Of a stretch of DNA of 5,381 nucleotides, positions 4,566 to 5,381 are shown piece after piece; the stretch's first letter is position 1; every line of letters starts with the position of its first letter. Origin of the DNA: an uncultured bacterium (GTDB lineage: Bacteria > Bacillota > Clostridia > Oscillospirales > Oscillospiraceae); the NCBI GenBank assembly GCA_905214155.1, contig CAJMLC010000135.1, positions 1 to 5,381 on the forward strand. The letters are read 5' to 3'. A model generated the notes under the pieces. That model had not been told where the DNA came from and ran no database searches. It saw only the letters and a program-made list of their open reading frames with translations. Both the position numbers and the translations under genes were made by a program.

Positions 4566-4594
4566 TTGACAGCGATAGTTCAAGATGCTAAACT
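4566..4594 (+). promoter_or_regulatory. feoA: Sigma-A promoter of the feo operon
   Basis: A perfect TTGACA (4566-4571) is followed after 17 bp by TAAACT (4589-4594), with TGC just before it as an extended -10. Transcription should start near 4601, at the left edge of operator site 2. This leaves an unusually long leader of about 145 nt before feoA. Confidence 0.85.
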
Positions 4595-4601
4595 GTGGTG
4601 T

Positions 4602-4619
4602 GGTTAAAGGGGCTTAACC
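4602..4619. promoter_or_regulatory. DtxR-type operator, site 2 (feo transcription start)
   Basis: GGTTAAAGGGGCTTAACC has perfect outer GGTTAA/TTAACC arms within an 18-bp site. It begins 7 bp after the -10 box, so a bound repressor would block initiation or promoter clearance. Confidence 0.8.
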
Positions 4620-4640
4620 CTTCCGGACGCTCCGCGAAGG
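4619..4640 (+). other. Small hairpin in the feo leader
   Basis: CCTTC (4619-4623) pairs with GAAGG (4636-4640) and CGGA (4624-4627) with TCCG (4631-4634), with one bulged C and the loop CGC. A run of six Ts follows at 4659-4664, but too far away for a standard terminator. Role unknown. Confidence 0.35.
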
Positions 4641-4673
4641 CCGCAAGCCATTCAACCGTTTTTTGATCCTGTG

Positions 4674-4691
4674 GGTTAGCAGGAGCTAACG
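4674..4691. promoter_or_regulatory. DtxR-type operator, site 3 (feo leader)
   Basis: GGTTAGCAGGAGCTAACG contains GTTAGC and GCTAAC as perfect arms; only the last base departs from the pattern. It lies about 73 bp downstream of the predicted start of transcription. Confidence 0.75.
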
Positions 4692-4707
4692 GCTCGGTGC
4701 ATCGGGC

Positions 4708-4725
4708 GGTTAGCAAGCGCTAACC
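4708..4725. promoter_or_regulatory. DtxR-type operator, site 4 (feo leader)
   Basis: GGTTAGCAAGCGCTAACC has perfect 7-bp arms GGTTAGC/GCTAACC around four bases and is the most symmetrical of the five sites. It starts 34 bp after the start of site 3 and ends 20 bp before the feoA start codon, just before its ribosome binding site. Confidence 0.82.
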
Positions 4726-4745
4726 AAGATATGGAGGAGCTGCTT

Positions 4746-4958
4746 ATGATGCCGCTTGCACTGGCAAACATCGGCGAGGAGAACATGATCCTGAAGGTTG
4801 GCGGAGACGCAGAGACCAAACGCCATCTCGAGGATCTGGGCTTTGTTGCCGGAGGGCCTGTGACGCTGGTGTCCTCGCTGGGCGGGAACGTCATCGTCAA
4901 GGTCAAGGAATCAAGAGTCGCCATCAGCGAAGAGATGGCGCGCAAGATCATGATTTAA
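4746..4958 (+). CDS. feoA: FeoA domain protein, first copy
   Basis: This 70-residue SH3-like protein is the cytoplasmic accessory component of the Feo ferrous iron importer, thought to bind or modulate FeoB. The FeoA pattern is visible: LALANIGEENMILKVGG (4-20), then the central RHLEDLGFVAGGPVTLV (26-42), a beta-rich stretch, and the closing VAISEEMARKIMI (58-70), corresponding to the family's 'xAlxxxxAxxIxV' end. Full family length. I chose the ATG at 4746, because GGAGG (4733-4737) lies 8 nt upstream and the upstream in-frame ATG at 4731 overlaps this ribosome binding site. Another ATG follows directly at 4749 and cannot be excluded. It is the first gene of the operon, 23 bp before the second feoA, behind a leader carrying three operator sites. 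Confidence 0.9.
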   Translation: MMPLALANIGEENMILKVGGDAETKRHLEDLGFVAGGPVTLVSSLGGNVIVKVKESRVAISEEMARKIMI

Positions 4959-4981
4959 GAGAACGAGGAGGAAAGATCAAA

Positions 4982-5203
4982 ATGAAGACATTGCGTGAGG
5001 CAAAGATCGGCGATACGGTCAAGGTCGTGAAGCTGCACGGCGAAGGCCCCGTCAAGCGCCGCATCATGGACATGGGCATCACGAAGGGTGTTGAGGTCTA
5101 TGTCCGCAAGGTCGCGCCCCTGGGCGACCCGATGGAAGTTACCGTCCGCGGCTACGAGCTGTCGCTGCGGAAGGCCGATACGGAAATGATCGAAGTTGAG
5201 TGA
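4982..5203 (+). CDS. feoA: FeoA domain protein, second copy
   Basis: This 73-residue protein is a second stand-alone FeoA. It fits the family more closely than the first: REAKIGDTVKVVKLHGEG (5-22), VKRRIMDMGITKGVEVYV (24-41), the typical APLGDPMEVTVRGYELSLR (45-63) and the acidic end IEVE. AGGAGG (4966-4971) lies 10 nt before the ATG. Tandem feoA genes upstream of feoB are common in Clostridia. The two copies here are clearly divergent in sequence, so they may have separate roles, for example one binding FeoB and one serving another partner; that is inference. The gap to feoB is 69 bp, AT-rich, and holds an operator-like site. Confidence 0.95.
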   Translation: MKTLREAKIGDTVKVVKLHGEGPVKRRIMDMGITKGVEVYVRKVAPLGDPMEVTVRGYELSLRKADTEMIEVE

Positions 5204-5240
5204 TCAATATTTTGTAAATTCGAAATAATGGAATGAGTTT

Positions 5241-5258
5241 GGTTAAAGTAATTTGACC
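5241..5258. promoter_or_regulatory. DtxR-type operator-like site 5 (between feoA and feoB)
   Basis: GGTTAAAGTAATTTGACC follows the 18-bp pattern with one departure (TGACC instead of TAACC, a T-G pairing position in the palindrome). It ends 1 bp before the feoB ribosome binding site AAGGAG (5260-5265). I could not find a convincing promoter in the 69-bp gap. Confidence 0.55.
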
Positions 5259-5272
5259 GAAGGAGTGAGAAT

Positions 5273-5381
5273 ATGGAGAAACAAATCAAAATTGCCCTTG
5301 CGGGCAACCCGAACAGCGGCAAAACCACGCTGTTCAACGCGCTGACCGGCTCCAACCAGTTCGTCGGCAACTGGCCGGGCG
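5273..5381 (+). CDS. feoB: FeoB ferrous iron transporter, N-terminal 36 residues (runs off the window edge)
   Basis: This is the start of the membrane permease of the Feo Fe(II) uptake system, whose N-terminal cytoplasmic G domain binds and hydrolyses GTP. The visible part opens MEKQIKIALAGNPNSGKTTL, with the P-loop (G1) GNPNSGKT at residues 11-18, followed by FNALTGSNQFVGNWPG. The GNWPG stretch is the FeoB signature just before the switch I/G2 region. AAGGAG (5260-5265) lies 7 nt before the ATG. The start directly before the first beta strand is normal, so no FeoA or other domain is fused at the N terminus. The transmembrane part lies beyond the window. Position after two feoA genes and a shared operator pattern support iron-regulated expression. 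Confidence 0.97.
   Translation, partial: MEKQIKIALAGNPNSGKTTLFNALTGSNQFVGNWPG

Noticed and set aside
4459..4664. Attenuator in the feo leader, suggested by six Ts at 4659-4664
   Set aside because: No stable stem ends directly before the T-run; the nearest hairpin (4619-4640) is 18 bp away. The operators explain regulation better.
4731..4745. Upstream ATG for the first feoA at 4731
   Set aside because: The GGAGG at 4733-4737 overlaps this codon and is correctly spaced for the ATG at 4746, which also matches the usual FeoA N terminus.

Overview
The window looks like chromosome from a fairly GC-rich member of the Clostridia (Bacillota), possibly Oscillospiraceae-like. The grounds are strong AGGAGG-type ribosome binding sites, sigma-A promoters (TTGACA/TATAAT with 17-bp spacers), a DegV protein, a chromosomal TraX homologue, tandem feoA genes before feoB, and intergenic regions filled with GC-rich palindromic repeats. 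This taxonomic reading is inference; no rRNA or tRNA is present to anchor it.

Layout: (1) 1-118, minus: the first 39 codons of an unrecognised protein. A terminator-like hairpin lies in its leader (148-187) and a second stem-loop beyond it (197-239). (2) 351-1222, plus: promoter and gene for an RlmA-family 23S rRNA guanine-N1 methyltransferase. (3) 1217-1699, minus: a GNAT acetyltransferase, convergent with rlmA and overlapping it by 6 bp, with its own near-consensus promoter. (4) 1797-2546, plus: a TraX-family membrane protein ending in a strong terminator. (5) 2587-2821: about 235 bp of palindromic repeat modules without a gene. (6) 2844-3749, minus: a DegV-family (FakB-like) fatty-acid-binding protein. 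(7) 3801-4033: a gene-free hairpin cassette bounded by two identical 26-bp hairpins whose T-tracts face outward. (8) 4045-4452, minus: a short DtxR/MntR-type metalloregulator. (9) 4746 to the end, plus: feoA, a second feoA and the start of feoB, the ferrous iron uptake system.

The best-supported system is the divergent regulator/feo locus. Five 18-bp near-palindromes with the pattern GGTTA-N8-TAACC lie at 4501-4518, 4602-4619, 4674-4691, 4708-4725 and 5241-5258. One overlaps the proposed regulator promoter, one sits at the predicted feo transcription start, two lie in the feoA leader, and one lies just before the feoB ribosome binding site. The half-sites match those of the DtxR/IdeR box (GGTTAG/CTAACC) but are separated by about 6 bp instead of 1. 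The expected behaviour is that the metal-loaded regulator represses both its own gene and feoAAB. The regulator itself combines metal ligands typical of MntR (Asp9, Glu12) with one typical of DtxR (Cys100).

The other genes look like ordinary, separately transcribed housekeeping or accessory genes. The two repeat-rich intergenic regions are the main unexplained structures.
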